A DNA stretch of 64,000 nucleotides, taken from the NCBI RefSeq assembly GCF_023238205.1, contig NZ_CP096663.1, forward strand, positions 62,001-126,000, read 5' to 3'. The notes under the pieces were generated by a model. The model searched no databases, was not told the DNA's origin, and saw nothing but the letters and a program-made list of their open reading frames with translations. Source of the DNA: Halorussus limi. GTDB lineage: Archaea > Halobacteriota > Halobacteria > Halobacteriales > Haladaptataceae. The position numbers were made by a program, and so were the translations under genes. Shown here one piece after another: positions 52,756-61,698 of this stretch (position 1 is its first letter; each line of letters begins with the position of its first letter).

Positions 52756-54831
52756 GTGTCTGAGTCACATTCGTTTGACGGGACTCTCGTCACGGTTCCG
52801 TTCGCCACCGGGGCGTTGCGCGACGTGCTCACTCAACAGTACTGCCGGTTACTCAATTCGCACGACTCCGAGGAGATTCTGGTGATTACCGGAACACCCA
52901 CGAGCATGCGGACGTTCCGAACGTTTCTCGACGGGGAGGTTCTGGACGCTGGCGTTCCGCGGGTGACTTCGCTCGTCGTGCAGGCGACGGACGTGGTGAA
53001 CCAGACCGACGACAGGACCGTCCTCTCGGACGACATGCAGCGCGAACTCGTTCATCGGTTTCTCGAAGGGTACGAGTGGGAGACCGACTACTTCCGGCGT
53101 GCCTCGGGAAATCCCTCGTTCGAAGACGATGTGGCGCAGTTGATGGAAACCGCCACGTGGCAGGACGCGCCGCTCAACGAGACGCCGGAACTCGCGGACG
53201 TCGCCGACGCAATCGACGACTTCCACGCGTGGCTCGCCGACCATGACTACCTCGAACGTGGCCAACTTATCTCGGAAGCAACCACGGCGCTCCAGGAAGC
53301 CGACGACCCCGACCCAATCGTCGATGCCGAAGCAGTGCTGGCCGTTGAGTTCGAAGAATTTCTACCACCTGACCGCGAGTATCTCTCGACGCTAGCGGCT
53401 GACCGCGAACTCGTCTGCATCGCAGAGACTGGTGGAAGCGTCCGGCGGACGTGGGTCGAATCCGGCCCCGTCACCGACCACGTCTCGTTCGCGGAGCGAC
53501 GAGACGAAGACGAGCGTCCGCCCGCGACCCGACCGATGGCGACGGCGGCGTACCTTGCACGCGGAACGGTCGCTGAGGACCCCGAGGAGGGGACGGTGCG
53601 CGTCCTCTCGGCGGAGACTGTGGCCGACCAACTCGGAGCAGTAGCCGACGAAATCGAGGCACTTCGAGCGCAGGAAGGGTTGTCGTACGCCGACTTCGCC
53701 GTTGCGGTCAAACAGAGCGGCACTGCCGTGATGGAGACGGTTAGCGAACTCCAGCAGAAGGGGATTCCCACGTCGTCCGCGACCGTGACAGGCTTCGGAG
53801 ACGACCCGGCCGTCCGCGAGTTACTTCGAGTCGTGCGAGCCCTCGCGGACGACGACCCAGAACTCGCCGACGACCCCCTTCTGGACGAGTCGATACTTGA
53901 CGAACTTAAGGCAATGGACGGACTCGCGGAGTCGCTCCGGCGGTGGGCGACCGAGTCGAACCTGAAAGCCCGCATCGCCGCCGACGAGTCACCGCTCGAC
54001 GCCAGAACCCAGTTCAGCAACATAAAGAATTCTTTTGCAATTGCAGAGTCAGTCGAAAGTACGGACTACATTGCTTCGACGTGGGAGTCGTTCGCCGTAG
54101 TGCTCGAACGCGCTCACGAGTACGCCCCGAAGCGAAACCAGACTAGTTCCATCGACCGCGATGGCGGGGTCCGCGTGGACCATCTGCAGGCGCTCAAGAA
54201 CGGTTCGTTCCCGGTCGTGTTCTTGCTGAACGTGGTCGACGAGGAGTATCCCGGTAGTCCGTCGCTGACGCGACTGTTCCCGGACGAACGCGTCGCAGGA
54301 ATGGCCGACTACCCCGGCGTCACCGACGTGGACGAGAGCGACGTCACGGCGACGTTCGCCACCGATTCGACCGCGTCGGGTCGGCCGTTCCGGCAGTATC
54401 ACGCCGAACACGCGCGCCGCCGCCTCGCGGTCGGCGCGGCGACGGCGCGAGACCGGCTCTACTGCTGTCTCTACGAACACGAGGACACGGCGCTCGACGA
54501 GCGCGTCCAACCGTCGCGGTTCCTCGCGGACGCCTTCCGGCGACTTCCGTGGCTCACCGAGGCGAGCGAATCGGGCATCCACAGCGAGGGCACCGCCGAG
54601 GAGTATCTGCTCTCGCGCGCCGACCGGGCGCTCGCGGACGTTCGCCGAACTAACAGTCAGGGCGTGGCCGTCTCGCTCGACGCACTCGAATCGGAGTTCG
54701 CGGAGATAGACCGCCTCTTGGAGGGGAGCGGCAAGCGCGGTCAGGACCTCAGAGAAGCGCTCCGTGCGCGCATCGACTTTGCGGATGGACGAGTCCGGCG
54801 CGACGCCGACGGGAGGGTTCGGCATGACTGA
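52756..54831 (+). CDS. AddB-like inactive helicase protein
   Basis: 691 aa, GTG start. The fold of UvrD/AddB helicases is suggested by VRVLSAETVADQLGAVADEIEALRAQEGLSYADFAVAVK, DHLQALKNGSFPVVFLLNVVDEEYPG (motif V-like) and RRRLAVGAATARDRLYCCLY (motif VI-like). No Walker A is present at the N-terminus, so it should not hydrolyse ATP and would act as the passive or sequence-reading arm, as AddB does. It overlaps the nuclease gene by 8 nt. These three genes have markedly higher GC than the flanking ones. Confidence 0.75.
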   Translation: MSESHSFDGTLVTVPFATGALRDVLTQQYCRLLNSHDSEEILVITGTPTSMRTFRTFLDGEVLDAGVPRVTSLVVQATDVVNQTDDRTVLSDDMQRELVHRFLEGYEWETDYFRRASGNPSFEDDVAQLMETATWQDAPLNETPELADVADAIDDFHAWLADHDYLERGQLISEATTALQEADDPDPIVDAEAVLAVEFEEFLPPDREYLSTLAADRELVCIAETGGSVRRTWVESGPVTDHVSFAERRDEDERPPATRPMATAAYLARGTVAEDPEEGTVRVLSAETVADQLGAVADEIEALRAQEGLSYADFAVAVKQSGTAVMETVSELQQKGIPTSSATVTGFGDDPAVRELLRVVRALADDDPELADDPLLDESILDELKAMDGLAESLRRWATESNLKARIAADESPLDARTQFSNIKNSFAIAESVESTDYIASTWESFAVVLERAHEYAPKRNQTSSIDRDGGVRVDHLQALKNGSFPVVFLLNVVDEEYPGSPSLTRLFPDERVAGMADYPGVTDVDESDVTATFATDSTASGRPFRQYHAEHARRRLAVGAATARDRLYCCLYEHEDTALDERVQPSRFLADAFRRLPWLTEASESGIHSEGTAEEYLLSRADRALADVRRTNSQGVAVSLDALESEFAEIDRLLEGSGKRGQDLREALRARIDFADGRVRRDADGRVRHD

Positions 54832-55738
54832 GCCGACGTTCCTCTCGCCGTCGCGGCTGGCGACGTATGCCGACTGCCAGCGGAAGTACGACCACAAGTA
54901 CGACCAAGAGATTCAGACGCCTGACGAGACGCGACTCTACTTGAATCAGGGTCACGTCTACCACGAAACGATAGAGGCCGTCTGCGAGGCGACCGAACCG
55001 GGTGACGACCCTGAAATCATCCATCGGCGAGCGATGGAGGCCCTCCCCGAGAAGTGGGAGGAACACCTCGACGAAGACGAGTACGCCTCCCGAGCGCACC
55101 GAAAATTCCAGCGCGCCGAGAACCGCGCGGCCATCGACGCCTTCTTCGACCCTGAGGACGGCAACGGCATCGACCACGCCCGCCGGTCGATTGCGACCGA
55201 GAAGTGGGTCGAGTGCGTCCATGAAGGTCTCGGCCTCCACGGAAAGGTGGACAACGTCCTCTACGACGAGCGCGAGGACGAACTCCACCTTATCGACTAC
55301 AAGCGCACCGTCAGCGGCGTCCTCGGCCACTGGTCCGGCGACCGACTGCTGGACCACCTCGACGGCGAGGCCCACGAGGCAAAGCGCGTCAAGAACGCCT
55401 TCCAGACCGCCGCCTACACCGAGGGCATCAAGCAGTCGGACTGCTACGAGGAGGGTATGTCCGTCCGGTTCAGTTTCTACGGTCTGCTCCACAATCGGGA
55501 CTTCGAGGCAACTCCCGACGGGTATCGCGTCACCGTCAGTGGAAAGCCACGCGAGACCACGAAGGCCTACAAGGAGTACTACGACGCGATCTGGGCGCTC
55601 GCCGAGCGTGCCCACTGCGGCATCACCGACGCCAACTACGACCCCGCGCCCGCCTCACTGATTCGTGAGGAGGCGTGTCCCGACTGCGACTACCGAGCGA
55701 TGTGCCCCGAATATCTCACGGAGGAAGTGACGCGATGA
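54824..55738 (+). CDS. PD-(D/E)XK nuclease with Fe-S cysteines (AddB/Cas4-like)
   Basis: 304 aa from ATG 54824. A cysteine at 18 (ADCQRKY) and three near the end (CPDCDYRAMC, 285-294) are the usual ligands of a 4Fe-4S cluster. The nuclease core has GKVDNVLYD then LIDYKR (around residue 158), the D-ExK type with D in place of E. AddB and Cas4 have exactly this set on one chain. Start overlaps the upstream gene by 8 nt and the stop overlaps the next gene by ATGA. In this set the AddB helicase-like and nuclease parts are two proteins. Confidence 0.83.
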   Translation: MTEPTFLSPSRLATYADCQRKYDHKYDQEIQTPDETRLYLNQGHVYHETIEAVCEATEPGDDPEIIHRRAMEALPEKWEEHLDEDEYASRAHRKFQRAENRAAIDAFFDPEDGNGIDHARRSIATEKWVECVHEGLGLHGKVDNVLYDEREDELHLIDYKRTVSGVLGHWSGDRLLDHLDGEAHEAKRVKNAFQTAAYTEGIKQSDCYEEGMSVRFSFYGLLHNRDFEATPDGYRVTVSGKPRETTKAYKEYYDAIWALAERAHCGITDANYDPAPASLIREEACPDCDYRAMCPEYLTEEVTR

Positions 55739-58700
55739 CCGAGAAAAATGCAGCCACTCCCGACTGGCTCCCGACCCCGGAGGACGATTTCGACCCCAAG
55801 CCCCAGCAGGAGACCATCATCGAGTCCGAGGACTACCCGATGCGGGTCCTCGCTGGTGCGGGCACCGGCAAGACGTTCACGATGGTCCGAAAAATCGAGC
55901 ATCTCGTGGACGAGCAGGGCGTCTCGCCCGACCGCATCCTCGCGCTGACGTTCACCAACAACGCCGCCGACTCGATGCGCGAGAAACTCAACGCCAAACT
56001 CGGGGCCGCGGGCTACGACATCGACGCCTACACCTACCACTCCATCTGCAACGAACTGCTGACCGACTACGCCTACGAGGCCGGACTCGACCCCGACTTC
56101 GAGGTGGCAACCGACGCCGAGACCTACGCCATCTGTCTCGACGTGCTGGACGAAATCGAGTATCGGTCGGTCAAGCCCAACGTCTACGGCCCGGACTCCT
56201 ACGCGACCGGCGCGGCCTCGAAGTTGCGCTCGTTTATCGGGTCGATGAAGCGAAGCGGAATCTCACCCGAGGAAATTGATGACTATCTTGGGTCGGCCGA
56301 GCGGGTCTACGAACTCGCCGAGATTCCCGACCGCATCGAGGCCAGTGCGAGTAATCACCTCGGCGGCCGGTCAGTCTCGACGGTCCTCGACGGGATTCCC
56401 GACGTGTGCGAGGAAATTCGATCGATACGTGACAAACTCGGCGAGGAAGGTATCGAAGCCAGTGTCGCGGACTTGCTCGACCGACTGATGGACCTCTGTG
56501 ACGCCCTCGAAGCGGCGTTCGAGGCCCACGAGGCGGGCGAGCACTCGCTCCCCGACGCCGCTCACAAGCTCCCGAAGTACCTCCTCGGCGGCTACGCCAG
56601 CGGCGCGCCCTCGGGGATTCCCGACGACCTGGACCTCGAACTCACCGACGAACTCCGGACCTTCACCGACGAGTGCAAGACCGCGCTCGACCTGAACGCT
56701 GGCTACGCGGCCTACGAGCGCGAACTCGAAGCGCGCGACTTACTCGACTTCGACGGTCTCGTGGTCGAGGCCGAGCGCCTGCTGAACTCGTCGGTCGGCG
56801 AGGAAATCGCCGACCGCTGGGACTACGTCTTCTGCGACGAGTTCCAGGACACCGACCGCCTTCAGTTCGACCTCGTGACCTCGCTGGTCTCCGAGGACCG
56901 CCTCTTCGTGGTCGGCGACGACGACCAAGCCATCTACGAGTGGCGCGGCGCGCACGTCGCCAACATCACCGACGAACTCGACGCGGAGTTCGGCGACGAC
57001 CTCGCCGACGAACCCCTCGAACAGAACTTCCGGTCCCACCAGCCGATTCTGGACCTCGCAAACGAGGCGCTCGAACGACTGGACGAACGCGAGAGCGAGA
57101 AGACACTCACTCGGGTCGAAGAACCGGACTACGACGGAACCTTCGTCGCCACCGTCGAAGAGGCCGACGACGAGGACGAGCGCGTCGGGCAACTCGTGAC
57201 CGTCGTCCGGAACCTCCTCAGCGGGGAGGCCGCCGACCTCGACCGAGCCTACGACCCGGGCGAAATCGCCCTGTTCGTCCGGAAGAACGACCACGCGACG
57301 CCGATTTTGGAAGCGTTCGACCGCGCGGGGATTCCCTACCAAGTCGCGGGCGACCTCGCGTCGGAGTCGGTCGGCGTCGGCACGGTCGTCGCGTACCTGA
57401 AGGCGCTGGCCCGTCCCGACGACGAAGTGAGTTGGAACCGCGTGCTGACGATGCGCTACCGCCTCGCCGACGCCGACCTCCGGCGTCTGAACGACCACGA
57501 CGACGGCGTGTTGGCCGGTCTCCGCGAGATTCCCCTCGACGCCTTCGAGGAACCGGACCGCGTCCGCGAGGCCCGAACTCACGCCGCCGAACTCCTCGAA
57601 CTTCGCGAGACAGCCTCGCTCGCCCACCTCTACCGGGAACTCAAAGACCTCACGAACGTCGAGTGGTACCTCAGCGAGCAGGAGCGCCGTGACCTCACGC
57701 AGGTTGAGGAAGTCATCGAGCAGTACGGCGACGGCGCGGTGCAACCGCCACTCACGCCGGAGTTCATCGATTCGCTCGAACACTACGACTCCCTGCTGGA
57801 CGAGAGCGGGTCGTCGCCGACCAGCCAACCGGACCTCGCCGACGCCGCGGTCAACGTCATGACCGTCCATAAGAGCAAGGGCTTGGACTTCCCGGTTGTG
57901 CTGATGCCCCGACTCACCGCCGACGAGTGGGAACCCGACTCCCGCACCTACGACACCCTCGAAACCGCGCTCTCGGGCGACCCCGACTCGGCCTTCCGCG
58001 AGGACCTCGTCGCCCGCGACGCCAGAGAGACGCGCCGGGTGCTCCACGTCGGCGTCACCCGCGCCGAGGAACTGCTCGTGCTTCAGGGACGCGCGCCGGA
58101 AGGCGAATCGGACAACGAGCGCGAAGTCCACGAGGCGGTCGCGGAGATTCTTCCCGAGACCGCTCCGTGGCGACCCGGAAGTGGCCACCTCCCCATCTGG
58201 TCGGACCTACAGGAGTCGCTCCCCGAGACGGCGACCGAGTGGACCGACTCGCTCGCATCGACTGTCGTCGGCGATGTCGGCGGTGAAGTCCGATACGACG
58301 GGGATGTACTCTCGGCGACTGAAGGCCGTGAGAAGGTTCTCGCGATCGCTGGCGATTCCGTGGCCGGTGAGCTTGATAGAACAGACCGAGCGGGGCTGTT
58401 CGAAGTCGAGACCATCGGTGGGGTATCGAAAGCAGACCCTCCGATTCGACACAGCTACACGTCGCTCGAACGCTACGAGCAGTGTCCGCGACAACACTAT
58501 CTCGACTTCGTGGTCGATGCTTTCCCGGATTACTGGTCCGGGAGTCCAGCAGGTGATGAGACCGGCGGCGTTTCGCAACACGAAGTCGGCTTGCTCTTCC
58601 ACGACGTCGCCGAGATGGCGAACAGACGGGGAGTGACGACGCCCGACGTGTGGTACGAACTCTGCGACCGGCTCGCGGGACAGCGACACTCGAAGGACAC

Positions 58701-59166
58701 GGTCGATGCAGTTCGGGCGTGTATCGACCGCTATTTTGAACTCGAAGTGAGCGAGTGGGAACTGCTCGACGCAGAGCGCGAGTTCGAGTTGACTCTCGAC
58801 GGCCACGAACTCGTAGGATTTGTGGACGCGGTCTATCGGAATCCCGAGGATGAGCTAGTCGTCGTCGACTACAAGGCGACTGAACGACACCGCGACATCG
58901 AGAACGATAGGCAACTACCGCTGTACCTGCTCGCGTGCCGCGACCTCTACGACGAACCCGTCTCCAAAGCCGGGTACGCATACGTCGGTGCAGTCGGGCC
59001 GAAACTCGAGACCAGCACGTTCGGCGAAACAGAACTTGACACCGTACGCTCGGCGTTGACGGAGACGATGAACGATATCGAATCGACCGCATTCGACAAG
59101 TATCGAGCCGGGACTCACTGTCGATGGTGCCAGCATAACGGGCTTCCCTGCGCCGAACGCAAATAA
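55735..59166 (+). CDS. UvrD/AddA-like helicase-nuclease
   Basis: 1143 aa from ATG 55735, with GGAGG 10 nt upstream. SF1 helicase motifs: Walker A GAGTGKT (residues 41-47), LALTFTNNAA, motif II DEFQD (about 366), GDDDQAIYEWRGA, NFRS, MTVHKSKGLDFPVV and GVTRAEELLVL. The C-terminal 130 residues are a PD-(D/E)XK nuclease (VGFVDAVYRNPEDELVVVDYKAT) ending with a cysteine group (HCRWCQHNGLPC). This is the AddA layout. With the two genes before it, it forms a candidate double-strand-break resection or DNA-degradation complex. Confidence 0.88.
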   Translation: MTEKNAATPDWLPTPEDDFDPKPQQETIIESEDYPMRVLAGAGTGKTFTMVRKIEHLVDEQGVSPDRILALTFTNNAADSMREKLNAKLGAAGYDIDAYTYHSICNELLTDYAYEAGLDPDFEVATDAETYAICLDVLDEIEYRSVKPNVYGPDSYATGAASKLRSFIGSMKRSGISPEEIDDYLGSAERVYELAEIPDRIEASASNHLGGRSVSTVLDGIPDVCEEIRSIRDKLGEEGIEASVADLLDRLMDLCDALEAAFEAHEAGEHSLPDAAHKLPKYLLGGYASGAPSGIPDDLDLELTDELRTFTDECKTALDLNAGYAAYERELEARDLLDFDGLVVEAERLLNSSVGEEIADRWDYVFCDEFQDTDRLQFDLVTSLVSEDRLFVVGDDDQAIYEWRGAHVANITDELDAEFGDDLADEPLEQNFRSHQPILDLANEALERLDERESEKTLTRVEEPDYDGTFVATVEEADDEDERVGQLVTVVRNLLSGEAADLDRAYDPGEIALFVRKNDHATPILEAFDRAGIPYQVAGDLASESVGVGTVVAYLKALARPDDEVSWNRVLTMRYRLADADLRRLNDHDDGVLAGLREIPLDAFEEPDRVREARTHAAELLELRETASLAHLYRELKDLTNVEWYLSEQERRDLTQVEEVIEQYGDGAVQPPLTPEFIDSLEHYDSLLDESGSSPTSQPDLADAAVNVMTVHKSKGLDFPVVLMPRLTADEWEPDSRTYDTLETALSGDPDSAFREDLVARDARETRRVLHVGVTRAEELLVLQGRAPEGESDNEREVHEAVAEILPETAPWRPGSGHLPIWSDLQESLPETATEWTDSLASTVVGDVGGEVRYDGDVLSATEGREKVLAIAGDSVAGELDRTDRAGLFEVETIGGVSKADPPIRHSYTSLERYEQCPRQHYLDFVVDAFPDYWSGSPAGDETGGVSQHEVGLLFHDVAEMANRRGVTTPDVWYELCDRLAGQRHSKDTVDAVRACIDRYFELEVSEWELLDAEREFELTLDGHELVGFVDAVYRNPEDELVVVDYKATERHRDIENDRQLPLYLLACRDLYDEPVSKAGYAYVGAVGPKLETSTFGETELDTVRSALTETMNDIESTAFDKYRAGTHCRWCQHNGLPCAERK

Positions 59167-59270
59167 GAAGACGGAGACTTTTTATCAAAAGCCTTCATTG
59201 AGCGGTACTAGCGTGTCGCCGCCTGTGCCGGATTATCTACTTCTACGGTAGTTGTAGACAGCAGAAAAGA

Positions 59271-59276
59271 TTTATA
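59271..59276 (+). promoter_or_regulatory. TATA box upstream of the aCPSF1 gene
   Basis: TTTATA at 59271-59276 with a purine-rich flank (AAAAGA) predicts a transcription start near 59300, 200 nt ahead of the ATG at 59501. The 334-bp gap 59167-59500 has no convincing gene; a 36-codon frame starting at ATG 59320 is not supported. A long leader or a small RNA is possible. Confidence 0.45.
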
Positions 59277-59500
59277 CGGGTCGTCGGCAATTCCTAATTG
59301 AACGATTTCATCCGTTCGTATGCTGGTGGACTCGCTGTCTCGACATCGTTGGTCGATAATCGGTGTTACTACCAGCGAAAATAGACGACAGTGTCCCGCT
59401 GGTTCAAGAAATGTACACGGACCGTGCTGAGAGCCTGCCTACTGGAAACTTTGTCCGCTCCCGTCAGTCGGTCACTCCCCCGGTTCACCTCCAGTAACAT

Positions 59501-61417
59501 ATGACTACAAACGATAACACGACTGCACTCGATTCGGTACGAGAGAAACTTAACAACGAGATTCCGGATGAGCTCTCCATCTCGAGAGTCACGTACGAAG
59601 GCCCAGAACTCATCATCTATACTGATACGCCACGGAAGTTTGCTGAACAGGATGGGCTTGTCCGCCGGCTCGCAAGTACGGTACGCAAGCGAATTACCGT
59701 CCGACCCGCACCGGGAACACAGACGAGTCCGACCGACGCAGAACCACGAATCCGCAATCTCATTCCCGATAAAGCAGGGATCACGAACCTAGAATTCTAT
59801 CCCGAAACGGGGGAGGTGTTGATTGAGGCTGAAAAACCGGGACTCGTTATCGGAAGTCGGGCCAGTACACTCCGAGAGATAACCAAAGAAGTCGGTTGGA
59901 CGCCGGAAGTCCTCCGAACACCACCGATGGAATCGTCGACGGTCGACAACGTCCGGAACTTCCTCAAGCAAGAACGCGGTGAGCGGCGGCAATTTTTAGA
60001 GCAAGTCGGTGAGGAGATTCATCGTGAATCCGGTCAGGACCCAGAGTGGGTGCGTGTGACGACGCTCGGTTGTTGCCGCGAGGTTGGTCGAGCTAGTTTT
60101 ATACTGAGTACTCCAGAGTCACGCGTTCTCATCGATTGTGGCGATAAGCCAGGGGCCGAGGGTGAAGTACCGTACTTGCAACTTCCAGAAGCAAATCCAA
60201 TTGCGGATCTTGATGCTGTCGTGTTGACGCACGCCCATCTGGACCACAGTGCGCTTCTCCCACTCCTGTTCAAATATGGGTATGACGGCCCAGTATACAC
60301 GACAGAAGCGACACGGGACTTGATGGGTTTATTGCAACTCGATTATCTCGACGTCGCCGCGAAGGAGGGGCGTACACCGCCATACGAGAGCGAGATGGTT
60401 CGAGAAGAACTCAAACACACAATTACACTTGACTACGGAGACGTCACCGATATAGCACCGGGTATCAAACTGACGCTCCACAACGCAGGGCATATTCTCG
60501 GAAGTGCAGTTGCACATTTCCATATCGGAAGTGGATTCCACAATCTCGTTTTCTCAGGGGATATTCATCATACAGATACACGATTGTTCAATGGGGCATC
60601 GAACGATTTCCCGCGTGTCGAGACGCTCGTACTAGAGTCGACATACGGCCGACGAAACGACTATCAGACGGATCAAGAGGATAGCGAACGTCGTCTTATC
60701 GAACTGATTAACGAAACGTCTGAGAGAGACGGAACGGTCGTTATCCCAGCGTTCGCTGTCGGTCGGTCTCAGGAGCTCATGCTCGTCCTCGAGGAGGCGA
60801 TGCGCGAGGGGAAGATTCCGACGATGCCAGTCTACCTTGATGGGATGATTCGGGAGGCGACGGCAATCCATACCGCGTATCCTGAGTTCCTACGTGATGG
60901 ATTGCGCCAGCGGATTCTCCACGACAACGAGAATCCGTTTCTCGCAGATCAGTTCCAACAAGTCGATGGAGGCGACCAAATGCGTGAGGAGATAGCCGCC
61001 GGTGATCCATGTATCATCCTCTCAACCTCGGGGATGGTGACAGGTGGCCCAATCATATCGTGGCTCGAACTGCTCGGTGGAGATCCTGAAAACACCCTCC
61101 TCTTCGTGGGGTATCAAGCTCAAGGGACACTCGGGCGAAGAATCCAGCGCGGCGAACGCAAGATTCCGTTCAGTGACAGTCGCCGCGGAAAGGAGCTGAC
61201 GCTTCAGTTCCGCGTCGAGTCAGTAAGTGGATTCTCGGGACACGCAGATCGAAACGGACTCGAGGACTTCGTCCGGACGATGGAACCTCGTCCACACAAA
61301 ATACTCTGCGTTCACGGTGACGAATCAGCGACAGACCAGTTTTCCTCTGCACTGTATCAGAAATTCAATCTCCGAACATACGCCCCGAAGAACACAGAGA
61401 CGTTCCGACTCGGTTAG
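59501..61417 (+). CDS. aCPSF1/FttA-type beta-CASP ribonuclease (accessory copy)
   Basis: 638 aa, the normal length. Two KH domains occupy residues about 1-150 (VTYEGPELIIYTDTPRKFAEQ; GEVLIEAEKPGLVIGSRASTL). The metallo-beta-lactamase part has TLGCCREVGRASFIL, LTHAHLDHSALLP (HxHxDH) and NAGHILGSA, FSGDIHH. The beta-CASP part has ESTYG, VIPAFAVGRSQE, STSGMVTGGP and SGFSGHADRNGL ... CVHGDE. FttA ends transcription by cutting nascent RNA and is normally a single chromosomal gene. The motifs are intact, so this accessory copy could be active. Confidence 0.88.
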   Translation: MTTNDNTTALDSVREKLNNEIPDELSISRVTYEGPELIIYTDTPRKFAEQDGLVRRLASTVRKRITVRPAPGTQTSPTDAEPRIRNLIPDKAGITNLEFYPETGEVLIEAEKPGLVIGSRASTLREITKEVGWTPEVLRTPPMESSTVDNVRNFLKQERGERRQFLEQVGEEIHRESGQDPEWVRVTTLGCCREVGRASFILSTPESRVLIDCGDKPGAEGEVPYLQLPEANPIADLDAVVLTHAHLDHSALLPLLFKYGYDGPVYTTEATRDLMGLLQLDYLDVAAKEGRTPPYESEMVREELKHTITLDYGDVTDIAPGIKLTLHNAGHILGSAVAHFHIGSGFHNLVFSGDIHHTDTRLFNGASNDFPRVETLVLESTYGRRNDYQTDQEDSERRLIELINETSERDGTVVIPAFAVGRSQELMLVLEEAMREGKIPTMPVYLDGMIREATAIHTAYPEFLRDGLRQRILHDNENPFLADQFQQVDGGDQMREEIAAGDPCIILSTSGMVTGGPIISWLELLGGDPENTLLFVGYQAQGTLGRRIQRGERKIPFSDSRRGKELTLQFRVESVSGFSGHADRNGLEDFVRTMEPRPHKILCVHGDESATDQFSSALYQKFNLRTYAPKNTETFRLG

Positions 61418-61433
61418 CTGAATTGAGGCGCTA

Positions 61434-61480
61434 AGCCCCCTTCCTCAACGAGCGACCGAAGGGAGCGAGTAGGGAGGGGA
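61434..61480 (+). mobile_element. Relic right end of another IS605-type tnpB element
   Basis: The plus strand reads S-P-L-P-Q-R-A-T-E-G-S-E-stop (TAG 61470-61472), which parallels the last codons of the complete TnpB (S-P-T-L-T-E ... V-S-E-stop). It folds into a 9-bp stem with one wobble (61437-61445/61470-61478), like the end of the intact element (62904-62947). It lies 16 nt after the aCPSF1 stop. Confidence 0.5.
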
Positions 61481-61566
61481 TACAGCGCCGCACAGTTCTC
61501 ATACACGATTCGACACTCGGCCCACAGGCCCACGTAATCGCAACGCCTTTGCATATAGTGAATACA

Positions 61567-61695
61567 ATGCATATTGTGAAGCGGACTACAATCACACTCC
61601 GAGAGGACCAACACGAGTGGATTCAAGAACACCACCTGAACCTCTCGTCGTTCATCCGCGAGCGACTTGACGAGTATATCGAGGAACACGAATAG
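61567..61695 (+). CDS. Tiny ribbon-helix-helix protein next to tnpB
   Basis: 42 aa from ATG 61567 (GTG 61558 is also in frame). KRTTITLREDQHEWIQEHH followed by LSSFIRERLDEYIEEHE matches an RHH DNA-binding fold in its smallest form. It ends 3 nt before tnpB, so both are expressed together. It may regulate tnpB or the element, or be a captured antitoxin-like gene. Confidence 0.7.
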   Translation: MHIVKRTTITLREDQHEWIQEHHLNLSSFIRERLDEYIEEHE

Positions 61696-61698
61696 CGA

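Noticed and set aside
56740-58188. 482-codon open frame antisense to the UvrD gene
   Set aside because: It is the reverse of a well-supported helicase in high-GC DNA and its translation has no motif; such antisense frames are common in haloarchaeal DNA.
59320-59430. 36-codon frame in the leader of the FttA copy
   Set aside because: No ribosome site and no recognisable composition; too short to support.
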